In this document: in pieces, positions 48,995-57,472 of the stretch
Numbering within the stretch: position 1 is the first letter of the stretch
Layout: every line of letters starts with the position of its first letter
NCBI GenBank assembly: GCA_001664505.1
Contig: CP011806.1
Span: 2,172,487-2,236,486 of the forward strand
DNA length: 64,000 nucleotides
Direction: 5' to 3'
From: Acidobacteria bacterium Mor1
GTDB taxonomy: Bacteria; Acidobacteriota; Polarisedimenticolia; Polarisedimenticolales; Polarisedimenticolaceae
The notes under the pieces: model-generated
Told to the model about the DNA's origin: nothing
The model's input: only the letters and a program-made list of their open reading frames with translations
Database searches by the model: none
Program-made: the position numbers and the translations under genes

Positions 48995-50434
48995 TCAGCC
49001 GCCGGTCTGCGGACGGCAGTCCACCCGGAAGAGCATCTCGTCCCGCTCCATCACCTGGGGGCCCGGCTTGCGGATGTCGACCCAGAAGCAGTGGAACTCC
49101 GCCGTCACCGCCGGCTCGCCGGCGTTGTCCCGGTTCCAGTCCTCGCACAGCTGCTCGACGTAGACCCGGCCGAGATCAGGAACCTCGTAGATCCGGTCGA
49201 AGTAGCTGGTCCGTCGAGCGCCGGCACCGGACCAGGGGGCGGGAGGCGCCGCGGCGGTGATCGGATCGCCGTCGCGCATCAGGTCGACCCGTCTCCCGGA
49301 ACTCAGAAGCGCCGGGGCCACCAACCAGCCGTCAAAGCCCAACACATCGGGGGAATACATCGTCCAACGCTGCTCCAGGTAGAAGGTGCGGGTCAGACGG
49401 TCGAAGGGGCTCCAGGCCTGATCGCGCCCGGCGAGGATCGAAGCGGCACCGATCAGCGACACGCCGATGAAGCCGGCGCAGGCCCAGGTGGATACCCGGC
49501 GGGCCCCGCCGAACCGTAGGGGTTCCGGCGAAGCAGCCACGGGCCCGAAGCCCAGCAACTTCCCGTCCCAGAACGCCGTCGGCAACAACACCGTCGAGGC
49601 CAGGATGGCGAACAGCGGGAATGCTCCGAGGACCAGGAACACCGCCAGCAACAGGTGAAAACCCCAGAGGCCCGCCACCGCCGCCAGCCGCGCCGGCCCC
49701 TGGGCGAAGGGTGTGAACAGCAGGAGCGGCAACACCATCTCCAGCGGCCGCACCAGGTAGGTCGAAGCATCGAGCAGCGCTTTGTACGGCAGCAGCAGTT
49801 CGGCCAGCGGCGCTGCGCGCCACTTCTGGGCCAGCACCAGCCAGACCGCGTTCATCTCCTCGGTCCAGGCCGGCCCGGTCTTCAGGATCCCGGGCATGAA
49901 GTAGATGGCCGAGAACTGCAGCAACATCGCGAAGGTCGGAACAGAGGCCTCTACCGTGGTGCTGCGCCGGGCCACCCTGCCCTGCATCCGGTCCAGGGAG
50001 AAGTGGCTCCCCAGCGGCAGGAACGCTCCCCAGAACAGCAGCACCAGCAGGATCTGATCTCCGAAGTTGGTGACCGTCGGGTTCCGCGCCTGAAGCATCG
50101 CCATCAGGAGCCAGCACGCGGCGCAGGCCGGTTGGCTGCGGTACCCGAGCATCGTCGCCAGCGCTGCGACGACGATCGCCGCAGGAAGCAGCCAGGGGAT
50201 CACCCCGGGAGCCATGTGGAACGGCAGGTGGTAGACCGCGGACTTGACCGGGTCGAGCCGGGCGATCATCTCGAGGGACACCAGCTCGTAGCTGACGATC
50301 ATCTCGCGGTAGATGCCGTAGTAGGTGGAGAGACTGAGCAGCACCGCCAGGCCGATCCCGACTCGGAAGAGCGAGATCGAGCGCGTGTCCAGGGAGATCG
50401 CGCGCAGCAGCAGGGTGCGGATGTCGGAGCCCAT
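48995..50434 (-). CDS. HTTM-domain membrane protein
   Basis: The 479-residue polytopic protein begins with SDIRTLLLRAISLDTRSISLFRVGIGLAVLLSL, the usual start of HTTM proteins related to vitamin K-dependent gamma-carboxylase. About eight to nine transmembrane helices include NPTVTNFGDQILLVLLFWGAFLPLG and FSAIYFMPGILKTGPAWTE. The C-terminal 130 residues are a soluble, probably periplasmic domain with TFYLEQRWTMYSPD. Enzymatic function in bacteria is generally unproven. ATG 50434 is chosen because TATAAT lies exactly 6 nt upstream, giving a leaderless message. Confidence 0.88.
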   Translation of the reverse strand: MGSDIRTLLLRAISLDTRSISLFRVGIGLAVLLSLSTYYGIYREMIVSYELVSLEMIARLDPVKSAVYHLPFHMAPGVIPWLLPAAIVVAALATMLGYRSQPACAACWLLMAMLQARNPTVTNFGDQILLVLLFWGAFLPLGSHFSLDRMQGRVARRSTTVEASVPTFAMLLQFSAIYFMPGILKTGPAWTEEMNAVWLVLAQKWRAAPLAELLLPYKALLDASTYLVRPLEMVLPLLLFTPFAQGPARLAAVAGLWGFHLLLAVFLVLGAFPLFAILASTVLLPTAFWDGKLLGFGPVAASPEPLRFGGARRVSTWACAGFIGVSLIGAASILAGRDQAWSPFDRLTRTFYLEQRWTMYSPDVLGFDGWLVAPALLSSGRRVDLMRDGDPITAAAPPAPWSGAGARRTSYFDRIYEVPDLGRVYVEQLCEDWNRDNAGEPAVTAEFHCFWVDIRKPGPQVMERDEMLFRVDCRPQTGG

Positions 50435-50440
50435 CACGGG

Positions 50441-50446
50441 ATTATA
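50441..50446 (-). promoter_or_regulatory. Consensus -10 for a leaderless transcript (HTTM gene)
   Basis: On the minus strand a perfect TATAAT (50446-50441) is separated by CCCGTG from the ATG at 50434. Initiation 7 nt downstream of the hexamer would start the RNA at the ATG. No ribosome-binding sequence lies between. A clear -35 is not seen. Confidence 0.5.
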
Positions 50447-50520
50447 CAAAGCCGCGCGGGAGCACGGTGGTATCGCCCGGGCCTGAAACGGTAGGTTTTG
50501 GACCTGGGCCGGCGGCCGTA

Positions 50521-50994
50521 CTAGCCGCCGGTGACCATCCCGATGCGCAGGCCGTCCACGCCGCTCTTGGCCGAATCGACGATGCGCATCACCGCCTCGT
50601 AGTTCAGACGGTCCTGGGCGCGCAGGAACAGCACGCGGTCCTCGTCGGCCCGGTTCTCGAAGGTCGCGGCCACCTGCCCCGCCAGATCTTCCACCGGCAG
50701 GTAGCGGCCGTTGAGGTCGACCTGGCAGCCGGCGGGAAGCCCGTCCTGCTGCATCGGCTTGGTCGCCGGGCAGGTGGTGTAGTCGATGCCCAGCACGATC
50801 TGCTCGGGACGCTCGGCGTCGGCCACGGTGGCCGGCGCCGTCGACGGACGCGGGATATCCATGTCGAAGCCGCGCATGGTCAGCGGCACGATCACCATGA
50901 AGATGATCAGCAGCACCAACACCACGTCGACCAGCGGCGTGACGTTGATTTCCGAGTTGAGACCGCTTTCGTCTCCGCCGACATCCATCGCCAT
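50521..50994 (-). CDS. ExbD/TolR family protein (second copy)
   Basis: The 157-residue protein has one N-terminal transmembrane helix in the ExbD signature INVTPLVDVVLVLLIIFMV, with the proton-path Asp, followed by a periplasmic domain (LFLRAQDRLNYEAVMRIVDSAKSGG-like). A pair of Cys (YTTCPATK, AGCQVD) in the periplasmic part is unusual and absent from the neighbouring ExbD. With ExbB it would convert proton-motive force to TonB movement. It is the last gene of the tonB-M48-exbB-exbD-exbD operon. Confidence 0.93.
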   Translation of the reverse strand: MAMDVGGDESGLNSEINVTPLVDVVLVLLIIFMVIVPLTMRGFDMDIPRPSTAPATVADAERPEQIVLGIDYTTCPATKPMQQDGLPAGCQVDLNGRYLPVEDLAGQVAATFENRADEDRVLFLRAQDRLNYEAVMRIVDSAKSGVDGLRIGMVTGG

Positions 50995-50997
50995 CGG

Positions 50998-51420
50998 TTA
51001 GCTCCCGGTCTTGACGTCTTCGTAGCGTTCGGTGATCAGGCCGACGTTCTTGAAGCCGGCGCTCTGCACCGCCAGCATCGCCTGCTTGACGGTGCCGTAC
51101 TCCAGGCTCGCGTCACCCTTGATCACGACCTTCCAGTCGCCGCGCTCGGCGGCGGCCTGCTGCATACCCGCCTGGAAGTTCCCGGCGGGCACCTCGTCCT
51201 CATCGATCCAGAACTTCCCGCCCGGCTCGATGGAGACCATGATCTGCTTGCCGTCTTCAGGCTTCTCCGGCGGCTTCTCGGTCACGGGCAGATCGACTTT
51301 CTGCCCGCCCACAAGCTGCGGAGCCATCACCATGAAGATGATCAACAACACCAGCACCACGTCGACCAGCGGCGTGACGTTGATGGTGGAGTTGACCTTG
51401 TCCGGTTTACCGGCTTGCAT
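50998..51420 (-). CDS. ExbD/TolR family protein (first copy)
   Basis: The 140-residue protein has the same STINVTPLVDVVLVLLIIFMV transmembrane signature and a periplasmic domain typical of ExbD (WKVVIKGDASLEYGTVKQAMLAVQSAG). It starts inside the end of exbB (14-nt overlap) and ends 3 nt before the second ExbD. The paired genes may form hetero-dimers, or serve different TonB or Tol partners. Confidence 0.94.
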   Translation of the reverse strand: MQAGKPDKVNSTINVTPLVDVVLVLLIIFMVMAPQLVGGQKVDLPVTEKPPEKPEDGKQIMVSIEPGGKFWIDEDEVPAGNFQAGMQQAAAERGDWKVVIKGDASLEYGTVKQAMLAVQSAGFKNVGLITERYEDVKTGS

Positions 51421-52084
51421 GGGCCGCCCGCGCCTGGCCGCTGCGCTTGTAGAGATGATCGACCAGCTCCGAGGCGGCGCTGCTCATCTCGACGTTGAAG
51501 CGCTCCAGCACGCCGGTGAAGTGGTTGAACGCCATCACCGCCGGCACCGCGACGAAGATACCCAGCGCCGTGGCGATCAGTGCCTCGGAGATACCGCCGG
51601 ACACCGCCGCGACGCCGCCGGAACCGCTCTCGGCGATTCCGGAGAAGGCGTTGATGATGCCGACCACCGTACCGAACAGCCCGATGAACGGCGCCGTCGA
51701 GGCGATGGTCGCCAGGGCGCCGAGCCCCTTCTTCATATCGCTGATCGTCTCGACCTTGGAGCGGTCGAGCGCCCGGGACACCAGTTCGATACGGGTACCC
51801 GCATCCCCTTCGGTCTGGGTCAGCTCTTGCGCCCCGGCACAGACCACCCGGGCCACGTGGGATCCCGAGTGCTGCTGGGCGTTGCGGATCGCGTCCTGAA
51901 GCTTGCCCTCCCGCAGACTGCGACTGTAGGTCGACATGAACTGCGACGACTGGCTCGACGACTGCTTGAAGCGGCGGTACTTGCCCAGGATGACGCTGAC
52001 GGAGTAGATGGAGAGCACCAGCAGGCAGACCATGACGGCCATGCCCACAATCCCCATGCTGCCGAGCATCTCGGAAACGTTCAT
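51407..52084 (-). CDS. ExbB/TolQ/MotA-family proton channel protein
   Basis: The 225-residue protein has a first transmembrane helix near residues 13-32 and the conserved pair in the C-terminal half: GLGALATIASTAPFIGLFGTVVGIINAF and ALIATALGIFVAVPAVMAFNHF. This is the ExbB/TolQ signature, including the pore Thr/Ser residues. It forms the proton channel with ExbD. GGAG lies 6 nt before ATG 52084. Confidence 0.95.
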   Translation of the reverse strand: MNVSEMLGSMGIVGMAVMVCLLVLSIYSVSVILGKYRRFKQSSSQSSQFMSTYSRSLREGKLQDAIRNAQQHSGSHVARVVCAGAQELTQTEGDAGTRIELVSRALDRSKVETISDMKKGLGALATIASTAPFIGLFGTVVGIINAFSGIAESGSGGVAAVSGGISEALIATALGIFVAVPAVMAFNHFTGVLERFNVEMSSAASELVDHLYKRSGQARAAHASR

Positions 52085-52112
52085 GACTTACTCCTCGGAG
52101 TGACTTCTTCGC

Positions 52113-53870
52113 TTAAGGGAGTTGCGGGGAGTCGGGGCCTTGCTCCTGCGCGGCCTCCTCGTCCTCGATCTCGGCCCGCAGCTCGGCGGGGCGCGCCTCG
52201 CCCGGTTCCTGCACGGCCTCTTCGGCCAGGTTCGGTTCGGCGGAGCCGAAGCGAGCCAGGTAGGGCATCAGCGGAGTGACCTGGAACGGCATCTTCTCCC
52301 GGGCGGAAAGCAGCGCCACCCGGTTGTTCTTCATCAGCGAGATTTCCGCCGTCCAGGGATCGACCTTGACCCGACCGCCCAGGGGCAGGGCCGCGGTCTG
52401 GTTCAGCGCGCCGGGCACGAGGACCGGGGCGGATTCGAGCACCTTGGGCATGCGGTAGAGGGTCGTGCCCTCGGCCATCTCATTGCCGAAGTGGGGGCGG
52501 ATCAGCGCCGGCAGGGTGTTGGCCCGTTCGGACAACGCCTTGAGGAACAATCCGGCGTTGCCCAGCTTGTCGGCGTAGGGAGACGCTTCGAGCAGCAGCT
52601 CCGCCTTGGCGTCAGCCTGGCGATCCTCGGCAGGATCCCGCTTGAACTTGAAGCCCTTGAGCGCTTCCTTGTCGTCGACCAGCATCTGGTCGCTGAAGGC
52701 ATAGCGGGTGTCCAGGCGGTGCCCTTCGAGGATGTGACCCAGCTCGTGGGCCAGGACCATGGCCAGGCTGGCCTCGTCGGGCAGCACGTCGATCAAGCCG
52801 CGACTGAGCACGATGGTGTGGCCGATGGTGAAGGACTCCAGCGGCGTGGTCATCAGCACCCGGCAGCGAACCGGCGGGTCGATGGTCAGACCGTTGGTCA
52901 CCTCGAGGTTGGCGACGACGGTGGCCAGCACCTCGTCCACTTCACCCTCGGGGGCCAGCAGGCCCGCCTTCTGCAGCCGGCGCAGCACGTTCTCTTCCGC
53001 TTCCCGCGCCCAGGCCCGGGTGCTCTCCACCGGGGAGATTTGTCCCGGAGTCTCGCTGCGATCGTCGGCCAGCTCCGACTCGATCATGATCTTGGCGAAC
53101 TCTTCTTCCTCGGAGGTCGCGCTGACCTTGTAGCCCCACAGGCGGGTCTGCCCCTGGTGGGTCAGGGTGGTCTTGCGGCTGATCTGCTCCGATTCCTCGG
53201 TGTAGACATAGGCCGGGAACCAGATGCCCGGCGCCATGTTCAGGCGCCAGCTGTCGAAGTGCAGATCCGAGCCGAAGGCGGAACCGTAGACTCCGTTGAA
53301 GCGCACGATGTGGAACTGCTCGTCCTCGACCCAGATGCGGCCGGTGAAGCGGTTGCTGCGGGCCCGGCCGATATCCTTGGGGACCACGTCGAACACCAGG
53401 GTCCGGATCTCACCGAGGAAGTCCCGGCGGATGAAGTCGAAGTCGTAGTACTGGCGATCCAGGCCGCCCTGATCGAGCACCACCATCTTGGCGAAACCGT
53501 CGGACTGCAGCGACGCCGAGTAGAAGTCGTCGAACAGGGTCTGCAGCTTGCCCGAAGAACCCTTGCGGGAGCGTTTGCGCTTGGTCGCAGCCGCCTGGCC
53601 GCCGTCACGCAGGTCGAGGCGACCCAGGAAGTAGCGGTCCTTGACCGGCAGGAAACCCATCTCGGTGTCCGGCTTGACGGTCTGCAGGTAAGTCTCGACC
53701 AGCGGGTTGTACTCGCTGAGCCGGCTGGCCATGGCGCGCTCGTTCTCGACGATGCGATCGAGCACCTGGTCCAGGCGAGACGTTCCTTCGCTCGCCGCGG
53801 CCATGCCGCTGCAAAGCGCGATCAACGCCAGCACCGACAACCATCGGAAGTTCGACATGTGGACTCGCAC
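52113..53870 (-). CDS. Secreted M48-like metallopeptidase
   Basis: The 585-residue protein has a signal peptide (residues 1-26). Residues about 30-250 form an uncharacterised beta-rich domain (DRQYYDFDFIRRDFLG, FHIVRFNGVYGS) resembling outer-membrane-lipoprotein sorting folds. Residues about 300-430 are the M48 domain, with HELGH at 375-379 and EDRQADAKAE as the third-ligand segment. It is placed between tonB and exbB, so a role in maturation or quality control of the TonB-dependent envelope machinery is plausible. GTG 53870 has GGGAGG 9 nt upstream. Confidence 0.88.
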   Translation of the reverse strand: MRVHMSNFRWLSVLALIALCSGMAAASEGTSRLDQVLDRIVENERAMASRLSEYNPLVETYLQTVKPDTEMGFLPVKDRYFLGRLDLRDGGQAAATKRKRSRKGSSGKLQTLFDDFYSASLQSDGFAKMVVLDQGGLDRQYYDFDFIRRDFLGEIRTLVFDVVPKDIGRARSNRFTGRIWVEDEQFHIVRFNGVYGSAFGSDLHFDSWRLNMAPGIWFPAYVYTEESEQISRKTTLTHQGQTRLWGYKVSATSEEEEFAKIMIESELADDRSETPGQISPVESTRAWAREAEENVLRRLQKAGLLAPEGEVDEVLATVVANLEVTNGLTIDPPVRCRVLMTTPLESFTIGHTIVLSRGLIDVLPDEASLAMVLAHELGHILEGHRLDTRYAFSDQMLVDDKEALKGFKFKRDPAEDRQADAKAELLLEASPYADKLGNAGLFLKALSERANTLPALIRPHFGNEMAEGTTLYRMPKVLESAPVLVPGALNQTAALPLGGRVKVDPWTAEISLMKNNRVALLSAREKMPFQVTPLMPYLARFGSAEPNLAEEAVQEPGEARPAELRAEIEDEEAAQEQGPDSPQLP

Positions 53871-53887
53871 GGTGGATACCCTCCCAG

Positions 53888-55096
53888 CTAGGCGAGCTGA
53901 AACACGATGCGCAGCCGCGCGGTGTGGTCCACCGCCTGGCCGTCGCGTCGCGCAGGTTTGAATTTGATCTTCTTAGCCGCCGTGATGGCGGCCTCGTCCA
54001 GACCGTGTCCCAGAGACCCCACGACTCCGAGAACCTCGACCTTTCCGTTTGCGATGAACTTGACTTCCAGCACCACCTCACCCTCGACGCCGAGATCTCG
54101 AGCCTTCTGGGTGTAGACGGGCTGGGGTTTGGACAGAATCTCGACCGGAGTGTCCGGTTTCTCACCCGGCAGCTTGCGCTTGCGCTTGGGCTGGGCCACC
54201 GGCTCGCTGTTGCCGAACCCACCCTGCTTCACGCTGCCGCCGGGGCGGCGGTTCGAGGCGGCCTTGGTCGTACTGCCGAAACCACCCTGGCTGACCTTGC
54301 CCTGGGGCCGCCGGGCAGCCTGCCGGGGGGCGTCGTCGGCGAAGTTGGCGGCGGTTACCGTGCGCGCCTCGCGGCTCGGCGTCTTGTCCTTGGCCTCTTC
54401 GGTGAAACCGGTGTTGGTCACCCGGCGGGTCGGCGCCGTGCGTTTCTGCCGCTTGGCATCGTCGGTGAAGTTGGCGCTGGCCACGATGCGGCGATCGCCG
54501 TCGGCAGTCGGCCGGGCCGCGCTCTTGACCTCGAAGCCGCCCAGGTTGGCCTGGCGGGTCGGCTTCGGCGCCTCGCGCCTGGCCTCGGCCATGGCAAAGG
54601 AGCCGGTCTCGGTGCGACGGGGCTCCCGCTTGGGCAGCGGCTTGGCGTCCTGTTGCTCGAACAGGTTGGTCTTGACCTTCCGCTTCGGCGGCTCCGGCTT
54701 CTTGGCGACCACCGGCTCGGGCTTCGGCTCCGGCTTCGGTTCGGGCCGGCGCGCCGGCTCGGGCACGACCGGCTCCGGTTCGGGCTCCGGCTCGACGATC
54801 GGTTCCGGCTCCTCGAACACTTCCTGTTCGGGTTCCGGTTCGGGCTCGGGGATCGGTTCCGGCTCCGGTTCCTGCAGCTCGGCAACGAGCTCCGGCTCCA
54901 GCTCCGACTCCGGATAGAACACGACCTCCACCGGTTCCGGCTTCTCTTGATGCGGGAACAGGCGGGCGGGCAGCACCAGCAGCAGGGCGATCACGAAAAT
55001 GTGAATCCCGATACTGATCGCAATGGTGGACAGACGCGACGACGCATCGGCAGGACTTACACGTTCGTGTACTTCCGGTTGCGTTTTCGTAGCCAA
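53888..55096 (-). CDS. TonB-family energy transducer with repetitive linker
   Basis: The protein is about 402 residues if started at TTG 55096; in-frame starts up to 55183 are possible. One transmembrane helix ([20 protein letters not shown]) is followed by a Pro/Glu-rich then Pro/Lys-rich spacer, eight Phe-anchored 21-residue repeats, and a TonB C-terminal domain ([22 protein letters not shown]...[20 protein letters not shown]). It transmits proton-motive force to outer-membrane receptors. It heads the operon with the M48 peptidase, ExbB and two ExbD genes. Confidence 0.9.
   Translation of the reverse strand: MATKTQPEVHERVSPADASSRLSTIAISIGIHIFVIALLLVLPARLFPHQEKPEPVEVVFYPESELEPELVAELQEPEPEPIPEPEPEPEQEVFEEPEPIVEPEPEPEPVVPEPARRPEPKPEPKPEPVVAKKPEPPKRKVKTNLFEQQDAKPLPKREPRRTETGSFAMAEARREAPKPTRQANLGGFEVKSAARPTADGDRRIVASANFTDDAKRQKRTAPTRRVTNTGFTEEAKDKTPSREARTVTAANFADDAPRQAARRPQGKVSQGGFGSTTKAASNRRPGGSVKQGGFGNSEPVAQPKRKRKLPGEKPDTPVEILSKPQPVYTQKARDLGVEGEVVLEVKFIANGKVEVLGVVGSLGHGLDEAAITAAKKIKFKPARRDGQAVDHTARLRIVFQLA
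54164..54673 (-). repeat. Eight tandem 21-residue repeats in the TonB linker
   Basis: Phenylalanines recur at nearly exact 21-residue spacing (offsets 21, 21, 22, 21, 21, 21, 21), from the Phe codon at 54661-54659 to that at 54217-54215. Each unit has small residues (G, N, A, S) before Phe, an Ala about 5 residues later, then Arg/Lys/Pro-rich sequence, and often Val before the next unit, as in TNTGF, TAANF, SQGGF and KQGGF. The DNA repeats are degenerate, so the period is kept at protein level. Confidence 0.85.
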
Positions 55097-55361
55097 GCTT
55101 CGAACGCCTCGCGATACCGGCCAGGCCGGAAACCAACGTTTTCCCTCGGAGTCTTCGACTCCACGGCCGCCCCCCCGCACCACGCGGGTCGTCGACGGCT
55201 ATTTGGTTTGCAGGAAGCACGCCATCCTCGTTCACGCGGCCGGCCGCGTTTCTGAGGACAGGTCCTCCCCTTCTTCCGGGAACTATCGGGACTGGTGGGA
55301 AACATCAGGACCGGAGGTAGGACCGGTCAAGAGCTGGCGGGGAAAACTGGGATTGGAGGAA

Positions 55362-57266
55362 TTATCGACTCGGTAATCCGAGCCGGCGGGAGATTTCGTT
55401 GCGGCGCGGATCACCGCTCAGTCCGTCCAATCGCGGGTCGACCTGCAGGAACATCAACCAGGGGTCGCGATAGTCCCAGGCCCGCTCCACCGCGTCGAAG
55501 GCGAGTTCCTTCTCCCCTGCCTCAGCGGCGGCCATCGCCAACTCGAGTTCCCCGGCAGGGCGGCGTTCCCCGTCCCGGAGCTCCCGTAGACGCCGCTGCC
55601 TCAACGCCGCCAGGATCTCTCCCGCTTTGCGGCCCTCGAACTCCCGGGCGACCTCCGGCTGTGCGTAGGCGGTGTAGGCCAACGCCTCTCGCTCCCGCCC
55701 GAGGGCGACGAGGCCGTGGTACATGCAGGCCTCGGCCCAGCCGTAACCCTGCCCTTCGAGAATCCCCCGGCACTCGGCGAGGCCTTCCTCGTAGCGATCC
55801 GCGAACAGGTAGTACCAGCCCAGGTCCGACAACACGCTGAGGGAAACCGGATCCAGCTCCGCCGCGCGCCGGACCGCCCCGATGGCCTCGTCATGCCGCT
55901 CCAGCGCGGCCAGGGCCCCCGCCCACCAGTGGTAGGCCATGGCGTAGTTCGGAGCGAGTTCGACCGCTCTGCGGAACTCCCGATCCGCCCCGGTCGCGTC
56001 GAAGTCTCCGTAGAGCCGGACGAACCCGAGCGCCGCGTGAGCCTCGGGCGAGGACGGATCCAACTCGAGGGCACGCTCCGCAGCACGGCGGGCCGCCGGA
56101 AAGGTCTCCATCGGTCCCAGCGCGGAACCCCAGGTGCGCAGGTTGTGGACGTTGGCCAGCCCCGCCCACGCCGCGGCATAGTCCGGGTCGAGGGCGATCG
56201 CCTGCTCGAAGTGGGCGACCGCCTGGGGATAGCGCTCGGACTGGAAGGTGTTCCACTCGTAGCGCCCTCGCAGGTAGGCCTCGTAGGCCCGGGTGTTGCG
56301 GGTGCCGGCCCGAGCCTGGGCCAAGGGTTCGTCGGGCAGCAACTCCAACGCCAGTGCCTGGGCCACCCGCACCGCAACCTCACCCTGAACCTGCAGGACG
56401 TCATCGAGAGGAACGTCGTAGGCATCACTCCAGAGGTGGGTCTGATCCGAAACCTGGATCAGCTGGGCGGTAACCCGGAGCCGGTCCGCCGACGCGCGCA
56501 CGCTGCCTTCGATCACGTAGTCCACTCCGAGTTCCTTGCCGATCACGTCGACGGGCTCGCTGGAATCCCGATAGTGCATGGCCGACATCCGGGCGATCAC
56601 GCCGAGACGCTCGGGCTGAAGCCGGCCCAACTGCATGATCAACTCCTCGGTCATGCCGTCGGCAAAGAAGCGTTTCTCCTGGCCGTCATCCAGATCGACG
56701 AAGGGCAGCACCGCCAGCATGACCCGCCCGGTTGCGGCACCGGCGGATTGGGGTGCGTTGCGTCTGGCGTCGGCCAACCACCAGGCGGCCAACAGCAACA
56801 GCGGCAACAACGCGATCCACGGCGTCCAGCGGCGAACCCGGCCTCCGGCGGAAACGCGGTTGTCCTTCGCGTCGACCGCCCCGAGGGCTGCGGCGCTCGG
56901 CGCCGACGCGGCGGACGGTACCGGCTCCACCGGCGCGATGAAGCGATACCCCCTGCGGGGCAGGGTCTCGACGAATCGCGGGCTGTCGGCGGAATCTCCC
57001 AGGCTCTCCCGCAGCTTGCGCACGGCGGCGTTCAGGTTGTTGTCGAAATCGACGAAGGTGTCGTCACCCCAAAGCCGCAGGCGGAGCTCGTCCCGGGTGA
57101 CCAGCTCGCCGGGGCGCTCGAGCAGCGCCGCCAGCACCTGGAAGGGCTTCTCCGGCAGGTGGACACGGGCGCCGCGCTTGGTCAACTCGCCTGTGTCCGG
57201 AGAGACCTCGAACACGCCGAATCGAAGGTGCCCCGCCGTGTGGGGCCTGGCCGGTCGTTCACCCAT
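55362..57266 (-). CDS. CadC-like winged-helix regulator with TolB-like and TPR domains
   Basis: The 634-residue membrane regulator starts at ATG 57266 (AGGAAGG upstream). Residues about 12-115 are an OmpR/PhoB-type winged helix (GELTKRGARVHLPEKPFQVLAALLERPGELVTRDELRLRLWG and RYRFIAP-type wing). One transmembrane helix lies near 145-165 (WIALLPLLLLAAWWLA). A TolB-like domain follows (VLPFVDLDDGQEKRFFADGMTEEL...YVIEGSVR), then TPR repeats to the end. It probably senses an envelope signal and binds DNA. It is divergent from the S9A gene at 57473, its most likely target. Confidence 0.92.
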   Translation of the reverse strand: MGERPARPHTAGHLRFGVFEVSPDTGELTKRGARVHLPEKPFQVLAALLERPGELVTRDELRLRLWGDDTFVDFDNNLNAAVRKLRESLGDSADSPRFVETLPRRGYRFIAPVEPVPSAASAPSAAALGAVDAKDNRVSAGGRVRRWTPWIALLPLLLLAAWWLADARRNAPQSAGAATGRVMLAVLPFVDLDDGQEKRFFADGMTEELIMQLGRLQPERLGVIARMSAMHYRDSSEPVDVIGKELGVDYVIEGSVRASADRLRVTAQLIQVSDQTHLWSDAYDVPLDDVLQVQGEVAVRVAQALALELLPDEPLAQARAGTRNTRAYEAYLRGRYEWNTFQSERYPQAVAHFEQAIALDPDYAAAWAGLANVHNLRTWGSALGPMETFPAARRAAERALELDPSSPEAHAALGFVRLYGDFDATGADREFRRAVELAPNYAMAYHWWAGALAALERHDEAIGAVRRAAELDPVSLSVLSDLGWYYLFADRYEEGLAECRGILEGQGYGWAEACMYHGLVALGREREALAYTAYAQPEVAREFEGRKAGEILAALRQRRLRELRDGERRPAGELELAMAAAEAGEKELAFDAVERAWDYRDPWLMFLQVDPRLDGLSGDPRRNEISRRLGLPSR

Positions 57267-57472
57267 GGGCCTTCCTGGAGTGGGCTTCGAGTCTAGCACC
57301 GGAGCCCCTTCGAACCGTGCTTCCCGGCGCTTAAGCCGAGCCCCCAAACTGCTGAATAAAAAAGGCTTATGGATTCACCTGACTTTCAGGCGGAGTGCAG
57401 GCCCCGGCCCTTGGGCCTGGACCCGATTCCGGGCAGTTTCGAGACCTCGATCACCCGAACAAGGAGGCAACC

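Noticed and set aside
54700-54900. Microsatellite-like DNA repeat of Glu/Pro codons in tonB
   Set aside because: This is the normal Pro/Glu-rich periplasmic spacer of TonB; the underlying codons vary.
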